A stretch of DNA of 64,000 nucleotides from DASQGA01 sp963762085 (GTDB lineage Bacteria; Actinomycetota; Thermoleophilia; Gaiellales; Gaiellaceae), in the NCBI GenBank assembly GCA_963762085.1, contig CAVXJD010000004.1, positions 1 to 64,000 of the forward strand. Direction: 5' to 3'. The notes beneath the pieces are model-generated. The model did no database searches, had not been told where the DNA came from, and saw nothing but the letters and a program-made list of their open reading frames with translations. A program made the position numbers and the translations under genes. Shown here one piece after another: positions 1 to 7,016 of this stretch; position 1 is the stretch's first letter, and the number at the start of each line of letters is the position of its first letter.

Positions 1-228
1 GTCGACAGCGTCGAGAGCGCGCACGGCCCACGGGAGGAACGTCCGCCCGGGGTCGGTGAGACGCATGCCGGTGGGAGTGCGGACGAAGAGTGGCACCCCA
101 AGCTCTTGTTCGAGGCGCTGGATGCGCGCGGTCAGAGCCGGCTGCGTGATGAAGAGTTCCCCCGCCGCCTGCCCGAGCTTCTGGCTCCGTGCGATTTCGA
201 CAAAGCCTTCGATCTGCGCCAGCCGCAC
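1..228 (-). CDS. LysR-family transcriptional regulator, N-terminal part (cut by window edge)
   Basis: The 76 visible codons encode a LysR-type winged helix-turn-helix. They include the family's helix-turn-helix pattern QAAGELFITQPALTARIQRL followed by ELGVPLFVRTPTGMRLTDPG. The frame is open through base 1, so the effector-binding domain lies outside the window. The start is GTG at 228. A TGA stop sits directly upstream in frame (231-229), so no earlier start is possible. The gene is divergent from the small ORF and isocitrate lyase to its right. A T-N11-A dyad three bases upstream of the start (231-245) is the expected LysR binding site and suggests autoregulation. The effector and the target genes are not known; control of the neighbouring aceA is an inference from position. 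Confidence 0.88.
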   Translation of the reverse strand, partial: MRLAQIEGFVEIARSQKLGQAAGELFITQPALTARIQRLEQELGVPLFVRTPTGMRLTDPGRTFLPWAVRALDAVD

Positions 229-230
229 TC

Positions 231-245
231 ATAGATCATATCTAT
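231..245. promoter_or_regulatory. LysR-type T-N11-A operator dyad
   Basis: The sequence ATAGATCATATCTAT is a perfect inverted repeat with 6-bp arms and a 3-base centre. It contains T-N11-A, the family consensus for LysR-type binding sites. It abuts the regulator's GTG start and lies 46 bp before the TACACT -10 box of the rightward genes. Binding by the adjacent regulator is inferred. Confidence 0.65.
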
Positions 246-290
246 GTATTCGATCTAAGCAAACGATTATGCGAATGGAACATCGAGGCC

Positions 291-296
291 TACACT
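291..296 (+). promoter_or_regulatory. -10 element TACACT, six bases before the ATG at 303
   Basis: TACACT fits the TANNNT consensus and is followed by exactly six bases and then ATG. The same spacing recurs at dnaJ, deoC, xdhC, polA and tsaE in this window. It predicts a leaderless transcript beginning at the small ORF and reading towards aceA. Confidence 0.5.
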
Positions 297-302
297 CGAA
301 GG

Positions 303-443
303 ATGCTGCATTCGAGCTACGAGATCGTCGAGAGAGACGCGCCCATTGCGCCCGACCTGAGGCCGGTCATGACGCTCTGCACCGCCGAGGTGGCGGAGTG
401 CACCTGCCCGGATTGGTGCGAGCGTGATCACGAGCGAGATTAG
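303..443 (+). CDS. small Cys/His-rich protein (46 aa), unknown function
   Basis: This 46-residue ORF begins MLHSSYEIVERDAP and ends with a cluster CTAEVAECTCPDWCERDHERD in which four Cys and one His could bind a metal. The CPDWC..DH pattern resembles the actinobacterial DUF6907-type motif as I remember it. That is family knowledge and has not been checked. Support for its being real is a TACACT -10 box exactly six bases upstream of the ATG and a purine run (GAAGG) next to it. It lies between the LysR gene and isocitrate lyase and may be co-transcribed with the latter, with a strong hairpin in between. A chance ORF remains possible because it is so short. Confidence 0.45.
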   Translation: MLHSSYEIVERDAPIAPDLRPVMTLCTAEVAECTCPDWCERDHERD

Positions 444-472
444 GCCGGCGCGGCCCGACTCGAGCTTGGCCC

Positions 473-493
473 GACGGCGCCCGAGGCGCCGTC
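473..493 (+). other. perfect 9-bp hairpin in the aceA leader
   Basis: GACGGCGCC, loop CGA, GGCGCCGTC forms an uninterrupted GC-rich stem 30 bp after the small ORF and 29 bp before the aceA start. No U-tract follows, so it is not a classical terminator. It could stabilise, attenuate or process the message between the two genes. Confidence 0.55.
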
Positions 494-522
494 TGTCGTA
501 CGTCACCAACTAGGGGAGAGGC

Positions 523-1824
523 ATGAGCCAGTTCAACGGACAGGTGGGCACACTCGAGGGAACATGGGAGGGCGAGCGCTGGGAGGGCATCGAGCGCGCG
601 TACGGAGCGGAGGACGTCGTCCGGCTTCGGGGCTCTGTCAATGTGGAGCACACCCTGGCCGAACTCGGCGCGCGGCGCCTCTGGGAGCTCCTGAGCGGTG
701 ATGGATACGTGCGCGCGCTTGGAGCTATCTCGGGTGGCCAGGCGGTCCAGATGGTGAAGGCCGGGCTCGAGGCGATCTACCTCTCCGGCTGGCAGGTGGC
801 CGCCGACGGGAACCTCGCGGGCGAGGTCTACCCGGATCAGAGCCTCTATCCGGCGAACAGCGTTCCCGCGACCGTCAGGCGCCTCAACAACGCGCTCCGG
901 CGGGCCGACCAGATCGAATGGGCCGAGGGTAAGAGCGACACATATTGGCTCGCCCCGATCATCGCCGATGCGGAGGCCGGGTTCGGCGGGCCGTTGAACG
1001 CATTCGAGCTGATGAAGGGGATGATCGAGGCGGGGGCCGCAGGCGTGCACTTCGAGGACCAGCTCGCGTCCGAGAAGAAATGCGGGCACCTGGGCGGCAA
1101 GGTGCTCGTTCCCACGAGTCAGTTCGTGCGGACGCTGAACGCCGCTCGGCTTGCGGCAGACGTGATGGGCGTCCCGACCGTGCTGGTGGCGCGGACCGAC
1201 GCGCTTTCCGCAACGCTCCTGACGAGCGACGTGGACGAGCGCGACCGCGAGTTCGTGACCGGCGAGCGGACTCCCGAGGGCTACTTCCACGTGCAGCCGG
1301 GGCTCGAGCCCGTTATCGCTCGCGCACTCGCGTATGCGCCCTACGCGGATGTTCTCTGGTTCGAGACGTCGACACCGGATCTCGAGGAGGCTCGTACCTT
1401 CGCCGAGGCCGTCCACACCCAGTTCCCCGGCAAGGTGATGGCCTACAACTGCTCGCCGTCCTTCAACTGGAAGCGGGCGCTCGACGACGAGTCGATCGCG
1501 AGCTTCCAGGACGACCTCGGAGCGCTCGGCTACAAGTTCCAGTTCATCACCCTGGCGGGCTTCCATGCGCTCAACGAGTCGATGTTCGAGTTGGCGCGGG
1601 GCTACGCCGAGGAGGGCATGACGGCCTACGTGCGGCTGCAGGAGCGTGAGTTCGAGCTCGAGTCGGAGGGCTACACGGCGACACGTCACCAGCGCGAGGT
1701 CGGCGCCGGGTACTTCGACGGCGTCTCCGAGGCGGCTTCGGCAGGTGCGAGCTCGACGCTCGCGCTCAAGGGCTCGACCGAGGAAGAGCAGTTCGACGCG
1801 GCCAGCGCGGCTGCGAAGCGCTAG
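523..1824 (+). CDS. aceA: isocitrate lyase
   Basis: Cleaves isocitrate to succinate and glyoxylate, the first step of the glyoxylate shunt used for growth on acetate or fatty acids. The 433-aa length matches bacterial isocitrate lyases (about 430 aa). The signature KKCGHLGGKV is present with catalytic Cys near residue 187, and flanking residues such as WLAPIIADAEAGFGG (Mg site) are typical. The ATG is preceded by a strong ribosome binding site (AGGGGAGAGG, 5 bp spacing). It sits downstream of a small Cys/His ORF and divergent from a LysR regulator, which may control it. Malate synthase is not in this window. The closest alternative, methylisocitrate lyase, is normally shorter (about 300 aa), so isocitrate lyase is preferred. 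Confidence 0.96.
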   Translation: MSQFNGQVGTLEGTWEGERWEGIERAYGAEDVVRLRGSVNVEHTLAELGARRLWELLSGDGYVRALGAISGGQAVQMVKAGLEAIYLSGWQVAADGNLAGEVYPDQSLYPANSVPATVRRLNNALRRADQIEWAEGKSDTYWLAPIIADAEAGFGGPLNAFELMKGMIEAGAAGVHFEDQLASEKKCGHLGGKVLVPTSQFVRTLNAARLAADVMGVPTVLVARTDALSATLLTSDVDERDREFVTGERTPEGYFHVQPGLEPVIARALAYAPYADVLWFETSTPDLEEARTFAEAVHTQFPGKVMAYNCSPSFNWKRALDDESIASFQDDLGALGYKFQFITLAGFHALNESMFELARGYAEEGMTAYVRLQEREFELESEGYTATRHQREVGAGYFDGVSEAASAGASSTLALKGSTEEEQFDAASAAAKR

Positions 1825-1830
1825 TGAACC

Positions 1831-2469
1831 TCAGCGCTCGGTTGCGAGGCGGAGTCCGAGCGCAATGAGGACGGCGCCGGTCACCCCTTCGATCGCACGA
1901 CGAATTCCGGATCGGCGGAGGTAGTCGCCCGCCTTCGCGACAGCCATCGCGTAAGCGGTCAGCCACGCGAGCGTCAGCGAGCAGAAGACGAGGCCGAGCA
2001 GGAGGAGCGCGGAGAACGAGGTGCCGGTGCCTGGAACGAATTGAGGCAGGAGGCTGGTGAAGAAGACCGCCATCTTCGGGTTCCCGAGGTTGCTGACCAG
2101 GCCCTGGCGCAGGGCGACACGGCGGTCGAGTCTCCGGCGCGAGGGAGCGGCGACCGCCGCCACGCGGGATCGGCCGAAGGCTGAGCTCACGGCGCCGAGA
2201 AGCGCCTGCGCTCCCAGGAATACGAGGTAGCCGGCGCCCACGAGCTTGAGCGCGAGGAACGCGGGCTCTGACGCGAGCAGGAGCGCTGCGAGGCCCGTGC
2301 AGGTCGCGAGCGTCCACACTGCTTGCCCCGCTGCAACCCCGAGCGCGGTGGAGACACCGGCTTCCCGCCCGCCGGCGAGCGTGTTCCGGACGGTCAGTGC
2401 GGTATCCGGTCCGGGTACCGCGATCACGAGCAGAGAGACGCCGAGAAAGCCAACGAGCTGGTTGGTCAC
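1831..2469 (-). CDS. LysE/RhtB-family amino-acid exporter
   Basis: A 212-aa integral membrane protein with about six hydrophobic segments. The N-terminal pattern VIAVPGPDTALTVRNTLAGG is the LysE/RhtB signature (P-G-P near the first helix), followed by GVAAGQAVWTLAT and GAGYLVFLGAQALLG. The family exports amino acids such as lysine, threonine or homoserine lactone; the substrate cannot be read from sequence. It starts at GTG 2469, has no clear ribosome binding site, and is convergent with aceA (6 bp apart). The stretch 2470-2579 to its right holds the divergent starts of this gene and comEA and no other gene. Confidence 0.9.
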   Translation of the reverse strand: MTNQLVGFLGVSLLVIAVPGPDTALTVRNTLAGGREAGVSTALGVAAGQAVWTLATCTGLAALLLASEPAFLALKLVGAGYLVFLGAQALLGAVSSAFGRSRVAAVAAPSRRRLDRRVALRQGLVSNLGNPKMAVFFTSLLPQFVPGTGTSFSALLLLGLVFCSLTLAWLTAYAMAVAKAGDYLRRSGIRRAIEGVTGAVLIALGLRLATER

Positions 2470-2579
2470 GCCCTCGATCTTGGGTCACCCAGGTTTGCGT
2501 GGCAAGGAATTCGTGTTCGTTCCGGCACGTTCGGTGCGCCACCCGCGCGTCTTTCCACGCGAGCATCGATGGCGTGCAG

Positions 2580-3176
2580 ATGCCGACAATCTCGCGCCGG
2601 CGTGCAGCCTCCTATGCTCTCGCCGTTCTCCTTCTCCTCGCGATCGGAGGTCGCTTCGCGCTGGTTGGGGAGGACGATCAGGTTCGCCAGCAAGCGTTGC
2701 GGGCGCCAGCAGGGGCGCTCGCGGCTGAGAAAGCGCCTGCCCGCATTCTGCTGGTCCATGTAGTCGGCGCGGTGCGAAAGCCGGGGCTCTATCGCCTGCG
2801 GGAAGGCAGCCGCATTGCGGACGCGATCCGCCAGGCCGGAGGAACGAAGCCGAAAGCGGCCCTCGAGCTCGTAAACCTCGCCTCTCCGATTGCGGACGGA
2901 CAGCAGGTGCTCGTCCCTGCCCGTGGCGACCCGGGGGCGACTACAGCCGCAGCAAGTGGGGTCGCCGGTTCCGCCGGGGTCGGCGGGAAGATCCATCTCA
3001 ACTCCGCGACGCTCGAGCAGCTGGACACGCTTCCCGGGGTGGGGCCTGTGACCGCTCAGAAGATCCTGGCGTATCGAACGGAGCATGGCGCCTTCCAGGC
3101 CGTCGAGGAGCTCGATGCCGTTCCGGGGATCGGACCGGCCCGGCTCGAGGAGCTGAAAACGCTCGTCGACCTGTGA
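2580..3176 (+). CDS. comEA: ComEA-family DNA-binding competence protein
   Basis: ComEA binds incoming double-stranded DNA outside the membrane and passes it to the ComEC channel. The predicted 198-aa protein has one N-terminal membrane anchor (about residues 10-28), an SLBB domain (about 57-112, with VGAVRKPGLYRLREGSRI) and two C-terminal helix-hairpin-helix motifs (LDTLPGVGPVTAQKIL and LDAVPGIGPARLEEL). I chose ATG 2580 because it puts the anchor close to the N-terminus; longer readings upstream add Arg-rich sequence without homology. It overlaps comEC by 4 bp, so the two are probably translationally coupled. No other competence genes are in the window. Confidence 0.9.
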   Translation: MPTISRRRAASYALAVLLLLAIGGRFALVGEDDQVRQQALRAPAGALAAEKAPARILLVHVVGAVRKPGLYRLREGSRIADAIRQAGGTKPKAALELVNLASPIADGQQVLVPARGDPGATTAAASGVAGSAGVGGKIHLNSATLEQLDTLPGVGPVTAQKILAYRTEHGAFQAVEELDAVPGIGPARLEELKTLVDL

Positions 3177-5455
3177 CAAGGCGAATTCGGCTACGCGCGC
3201 CGCACCTCGTCCTGGGCTGCTTCTGCGCGGGTCTCGGCCTCTCGCTTGTCGTCCGGACGCCAACCCATTCTCTGGCGCTTGCGGCGGGAGTCCTGGCCGT
3301 CGGCTCTGTCTGGCTCGGGGCACGGCGTACTCTGGCCTTGGGCACCGCTCTTCTGCTTGCCGGCCTCTGGTGGGGAAGCGCTCGACTCGACCGGATCGAC
3401 CGGAGCGAGCTCGCTTCCGCCGCGGGAGAAGCCGGGGCGGCGCTGGTCGAGGTGACGGGGCCGGCACGCCGGAGCGCGTTCGCTGTGCGGGTCCCGATCC
3501 GGGTGCACAGGTTCAGGTCCGAGCGGACGAACGAGCTATCGCGCCTCGAGCTCCCGCGCGGCCGTGCGCCGCCACAGGGATCGCTGCTCGAGGTGGTAGC
3601 CAGCGTTCGTCTCCCCCGCCGCGCAGAAGAGGGAGAGCGGTTCGACGAGGCTGCCTATCTGAGGCGACAGGGTGTGCACGTCGTGCTCCGCGCCCGCAGC
3701 TACCGCATCGTCGGTAGCCGAGGCGGGATCGGAGGGCTCGCAGACGTCCTGCGGCGACGCGTCGATCGGTCACTTGCGCCAGGGCTCGACGGCGAGAGGA
3801 GGGCAGTCGTCGCCGGCGTCGTGCTCGGAGAGGACGAGGGGCTCGACCAGGAGCTCCGCGATGACTTCCGTGCCTCGGGCCTCTACCACCTACTGGCAGT
3901 GTCCGGCCAGAACGTCGCATACGTGATCGCGGGCGCGCTCCTGCTTGCCTGGGGCCTCGGCCTTCCTCGCTGGGCCGGGCAGGTCGCCGCACTCCTGTCG
4001 GTGCTCGCCTACGTCGCCGCGGTGGGATGGCAGCCCTCAGTCGTGAGGGCGGGAGTCGCCGGATCCCTTGCGTCGCTCGCGTGGCTCGCCTCGCGGCCCG
4101 CCGACCGTTGGTACGCGCTTCTGGTGGGAGCAGCTGTCCTGATGGCGGCGACGCCGTATTCCCTTCTGGAACCGGGCTTTCAGTTGTCGTTCGCGGCCGT
4201 CTCGGCGATCTTCGTGGCCGTCCCGCGAGTCGAGCGGCGTCTAGAGGGGTACCCGTTGCCACGCCGACTCGCGGCAGCGCTTGCGGTCTCCGCCGCCTGC
4301 GGAATCGTCACGGCGCCGATTCTCTGGCTCGAGTTCGGCTCCATTCCCGTGTACTCCGTGCTCGGGAACGCTCTGGCCGAACCGGTCGTCGCACCCCTCC
4401 TGGCCCTTGCATTTGGGGCGACGCTGCTCGATCCGATTCTCCCGGCGGCGGCGCTCGCGCTCGGGTGGCTGAACGGCTGGCTGGCCGCCTACCTCGCTCT
4501 AAGTGCTCGTCTCGTAGGCGGGCTTCCACACGCCCAGGTTTCGTCCGGCGCAGGAGTAGCCGTCCTCGCCGGCGGTCTGCTCGTGGTGGTCCTCGTCACC
4601 CGCCTTCGCCCTCCGCGTGGCCGGCGCGTTCTGGCACTAGTAGCCATGGCGGCGGTTCTCGGTCTGGCCTGGCGCTCGACCGGCGAGCATGCTCCACCCC
4701 CACCGCCTGGGGGCCTTCGTGTGACCGTCCTCGACGTCGGGCAGGGCGACTCCATCCTGCTGCAGGTGGCGCAGGGTGCGGTGCTCGTGGATGAGGGCCC
4801 TCCCGAGGCAGAGGTCGCAGACCAGCTACGGGGGCTGGGAGTCTCCAGGCTGGCGACCATCGTCCTCACCCACCCGCATCGGGATCATGTGGGCGGCGCG
4901 GCGGCGATCCTCGATCAGCTCGAGGTCGGGTTCGTCCTCGACCCGCTCGAGCCGACACACAGCTCCGATGAGCGGGTCGCGCTCGCAGAGGCGCGGCAAG
5001 AGCGCGTCCGAATTGTCCCGGCGCGCGTCGGGCTGGTGTACCGGCTGGGCCGGCTCAGTCTCCGTGTCCTCTGGCCGGACGGGTCTGGCGTCGAGAGTGA
5101 GGATCCACACCATCACGCAGTCGTCTTGCTCGCCACCTACGGCTCGTTCGACGTTCTGCTCACGGCTGACGCCGAATCCGAGGTGACCCTGCCGCTTCGG
5201 CCGCCCCCGGTCGAGGTGCTCAAGGTCGCCCATCACGGATCGTCAGATCCGGGGCTCCCCGAGCTCCTCGAGCTGGTGGATCCCCGGATTGCAGTGATCT
5301 CGGTCGGCAAAGGCAACGACTATGGCCATCCGACCCCGTCGACGCTCGCGGCCCTGGCGCGTGAGCCGGGGCTCGACGTGTATCGCACGGACGAGGACGG
5401 GCGGGTCGTAATCGAATCCGACGGGCGGAGCTTCTCGGTCCGAACGGACGGCTGA
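3173..5455 (+). CDS. comEC: ComEC/Rec2 DNA-uptake channel with metallo-beta-lactamase domain
   Basis: Polytopic membrane protein (760 aa) that carries single-stranded DNA across the membrane. The N-terminal part has several hydrophobic segments and a DUF4131-like soluble region. The competence domain follows, with GLYHLLAVSGQNVAYV near residue 240 and about eight further helices. From about residue 515 there is a metallo-beta-lactamase-like domain: LDVGQGDSILLQ, then THPHRDHVGG near 565 (metal-binding HxHxDH), then LTADAES and VAHHGS. The C-terminal domain is proposed to be the nuclease that degrades the non-transported strand. The start is GTG 3173 inside the comEA stop. Length and domain order are complete, so the uptake machine looks functional here. 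Confidence 0.94.
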   Translation: MTRRIRLRAPHLVLGCFCAGLGLSLVVRTPTHSLALAAGVLAVGSVWLGARRTLALGTALLLAGLWWGSARLDRIDRSELASAAGEAGAALVEVTGPARRSAFAVRVPIRVHRFRSERTNELSRLELPRGRAPPQGSLLEVVASVRLPRRAEEGERFDEAAYLRRQGVHVVLRARSYRIVGSRGGIGGLADVLRRRVDRSLAPGLDGERRAVVAGVVLGEDEGLDQELRDDFRASGLYHLLAVSGQNVAYVIAGALLLAWGLGLPRWAGQVAALLSVLAYVAAVGWQPSVVRAGVAGSLASLAWLASRPADRWYALLVGAAVLMAATPYSLLEPGFQLSFAAVSAIFVAVPRVERRLEGYPLPRRLAAALAVSAACGIVTAPILWLEFGSIPVYSVLGNALAEPVVAPLLALAFGATLLDPILPAAALALGWLNGWLAAYLALSARLVGGLPHAQVSSGAGVAVLAGGLLVVVLVTRLRPPRGRRVLALVAMAAVLGLAWRSTGEHAPPPPPGGLRVTVLDVGQGDSILLQVAQGAVLVDEGPPEAEVADQLRGLGVSRLATIVLTHPHRDHVGGAAAILDQLEVGFVLDPLEPTHSSDERVALAEARQERVRIVPARVGLVYRLGRLSLRVLWPDGSGVESEDPHHHAVVLLATYGSFDVLLTADAESEVTLPLRPPPVEVLKVAHHGSSDPGLPELLELVDPRIAVISVGKGNDYGHPTPSTLAALAREPGLDVYRTDEDGRVVIESDGRSFSVRTDG

Positions 5456-5470
5456 CTATGCTCCGCTCGG

Positions 5471-6442
5471 ATGTCGCCTGAGCCGCTTCTCCCTGTCTAC
5501 CTCCTGACCGGGACTGACGGGTCGAAGGTGCGGCGCGCGCTGAGCCGGCTCCGTGCCAGGATCGGGAACGAGACCCTGGAGCTGTTGCATGCCTCCGACA
5601 CGACCGGTGCGGCCGCTGTGGGGGCCTGCAACGCGATGGGCCTTTTCGGGTCCGAGGCCGACCGGCTGGTCGTGGTCGAGGGGGTCGAGCGCTGGAAGGC
5701 CGAGGATGCCCAGGCGATTGCCGCGTATCTCGTCGATCCGACGCCCGGATCGATTTTGGCGCTCGTCACCGAGGAGCCGCCAAAAGCCTCAACGCTCGCC
5801 GATGCGTTGAAGAAGGGCGGGAAGGTGCTGACGTACGACATCCCGAAGCCGCGAGACCTCCCTGGCTGGGTGCGGGCACAGCTCGAAGCGCTGCACCTCC
5901 AACTGGATGGAGAGGCAGTGCGCGCGCTGATCGAGATCGTCGGCGACGACCCGACAGCCCTGACCACTGAGCTCGAGAAGATCTCCGCGTGGGCCGGAAC
6001 CGAGCCGGTGAGCCGCCGCGAGATCGAGCACCTCGCCGTCTCCGCGCATGAGCCGCCTGGGTGGGCTTTGGGTGACGCCTGGGGGTCGCGAAACCTCCAG
6101 GCTACGCTGGAGGCTTGCGAGGCCGCGCTCGAGCACAACGACCCCTTCGTCGTCGCCATGAAGCTGACGGGCCAGGTCGAGCTCGTTCGCGCGGTTCAGG
6201 TCTTCGCGGAGGAAGGTCTGGCCACAAAGGAGATCGCGAAGAAGGTCCGCAGGCACGAGTTCCGAGTCCGCAAGGCGCTCGACCACTCCCGGAACTACTC
6301 GCGCGCGGAGCTCGACGAAGCGATCGTGCGTCTCGCCGACCTGGACGAGGCGCTGAAAGGCGCGAGTCGCCTGGCCGGTGAGCTCGAACTGACTCGCGGA
6401 GTCGTCGAGGTCACGAGGACGTCGGAGCTCGCGCACCACTAG
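5471..6442 (+). CDS. holA: DNA polymerase III subunit delta
   Basis: Clamp-loader subunit that opens the beta sliding clamp. The 323-aa protein starts LLPVYLLTGTDGSKVRRA, matching the family's YLxxGxD opening. It keeps the order of the AAA-like N-terminal domain, the middle lid region (LTTELEKISAWAG) and the C-terminal helical collar. It follows comEC by 15 bp, an order common in Gram-positive genomes. TATGCT lies 8 bases before the ATG, so it may also have its own near-leaderless promoter. A possible terminator follows at 6521. Confidence 0.92.
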   Translation: MSPEPLLPVYLLTGTDGSKVRRALSRLRARIGNETLELLHASDTTGAAAVGACNAMGLFGSEADRLVVVEGVERWKAEDAQAIAAYLVDPTPGSILALVTEEPPKASTLADALKKGGKVLTYDIPKPRDLPGWVRAQLEALHLQLDGEAVRALIEIVGDDPTALTTELEKISAWAGTEPVSRREIEHLAVSAHEPPGWALGDAWGSRNLQATLEACEAALEHNDPFVVAMKLTGQVELVRAVQVFAEEGLATKEIAKKVRRHEFRVRKALDHSRNYSRAELDEAIVRLADLDEALKGASRLAGELELTRGVVEVTRTSELAHH

Positions 6443-6520
6443 CCACGCGAGCTCTTGGCCGGCTGCTGCCTCCAGATCCGGCTCAGGGTACGAGACAGCC
6501 GGGGACGAAGCCGTCACATT

Positions 6521-6543
6521 CCGCGCACCACGCGCGCGGTTTT
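6521..6543 (+). terminator. possible rho-independent terminator after holA
   Basis: CCGCGC, loop ACCACGC, GCGCGG is followed directly by TTTT and then CCTC. The stem is only 6 bp but wholly G/C, and the U-run is short. It lies 79 bp past the holA stop, before the oppositely oriented rpsT. The rest of 6443-6613 shows nothing I can name. Confidence 0.5.
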
Positions 6544-6613
6544 CCTCACTAGGCTTAAAAGCGGGAGGTGGGCCGCGGGTGTCCCAAGCCGTCCGACCGC
6601 CGGTCGCGCGCGG

Positions 6614-6874
6614 CTAGGTCGAGGCGACGAGCTTGGCGGCCTGAGACTTCTTGCGGGCGGCCCGGTTCTTGTGCATCCCGCCCTGGGCGGCGGCCTTGTC
6701 TAGCCAGCGGACGAGCTCGCGGTGCTCGCTTGCGATGCGCTCCTTGTCTCCGTCGGCCACCGCGGCCTCGAGGCGCGTTTGAAGCGTCTTCACCGTCGAG
6801 CGCCAGCGCAGGTTCTCGAGTCGCTGCCGCGCGGCGCTTCGGACCCTGTGCTTCTGTTGGTTGATGTTCGGCAT
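6614..6874 (-). CDS. rpsT: 30S ribosomal protein S20
   Basis: Small-subunit primary 16S rRNA-binding protein. The 86-aa sequence starts MPNINQQKHRVRSAARQRLE and ends with KNRAARKKSQAAKLVAST. It has the usual S20 length, basic charge and three-helix pattern, including the conserved GMHKNRAARKKS. The ATG at 6874 has no Shine-Dalgarno sequence; instead a T-tract and hairpin precede it (6880-6901). It is read alone on the minus strand between holA and murJ. Confidence 0.96.
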   Translation of the reverse strand: MPNINQQKHRVRSAARQRLENLRWRSTVKTLQTRLEAAVADGDKERIASEHRELVRWLDKAAAQGGMHKNRAARKKSQAAKLVAST

Positions 6875-6879
6875 TGCAG

Positions 6880-6901
6880 AAAAAGAGCCCGTCCTGCGGG
6901 C
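6880..6901 (-). promoter_or_regulatory. terminator-like hairpin in the rpsT leader (candidate attenuator)
   Basis: On the minus strand GCCCG, loop CAGGA, CGGGC is followed by TCTTTTTCTGCA and then the rpsT ATG. The shape is that of a small intrinsic terminator placed between promoter (TAGGAT) and start codon. In other bacteria S20 is autoregulated, so attenuation or translational control here is plausible but inferred. Confidence 0.45.
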
Positions 6902-6907
6902 GCCCGC

Positions 6908-6913
6908 ATCCTA
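6908..6913 (-). promoter_or_regulatory. rpsT: -10 element TAGGAT for rpsT
   Basis: On the minus strand TAGGAT lies 33 bp before the rpsT ATG and fits TANNNT. Transcription would start within the GCGGGCGCCCGC stretch, giving a leader of about 25 bases that holds the hairpin. No convincing -35 hexamer is visible. Confidence 0.45.
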
Positions 6914-7016
6914 GCAAAGCTCCAGCCGAGGCCCCGACTCCGGACGGCCTCCCCAACTCCCGGTGGAAGCGGCCCACCGACGGCTCCGGGCGGCCCCTTC
7001 CCTACGATTCCCGGCG

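Noticed and set aside
367..1689. Long open frame antisense to isocitrate lyase, and similar antisense frames over dnaJ (11915-13711), rpsA (38356-40077) and uvrB (43760-45052)
   Set aside because: They mirror codon bias of the real genes in GC-rich DNA; their products are Arg/Leu/His-rich without recognisable motifs.
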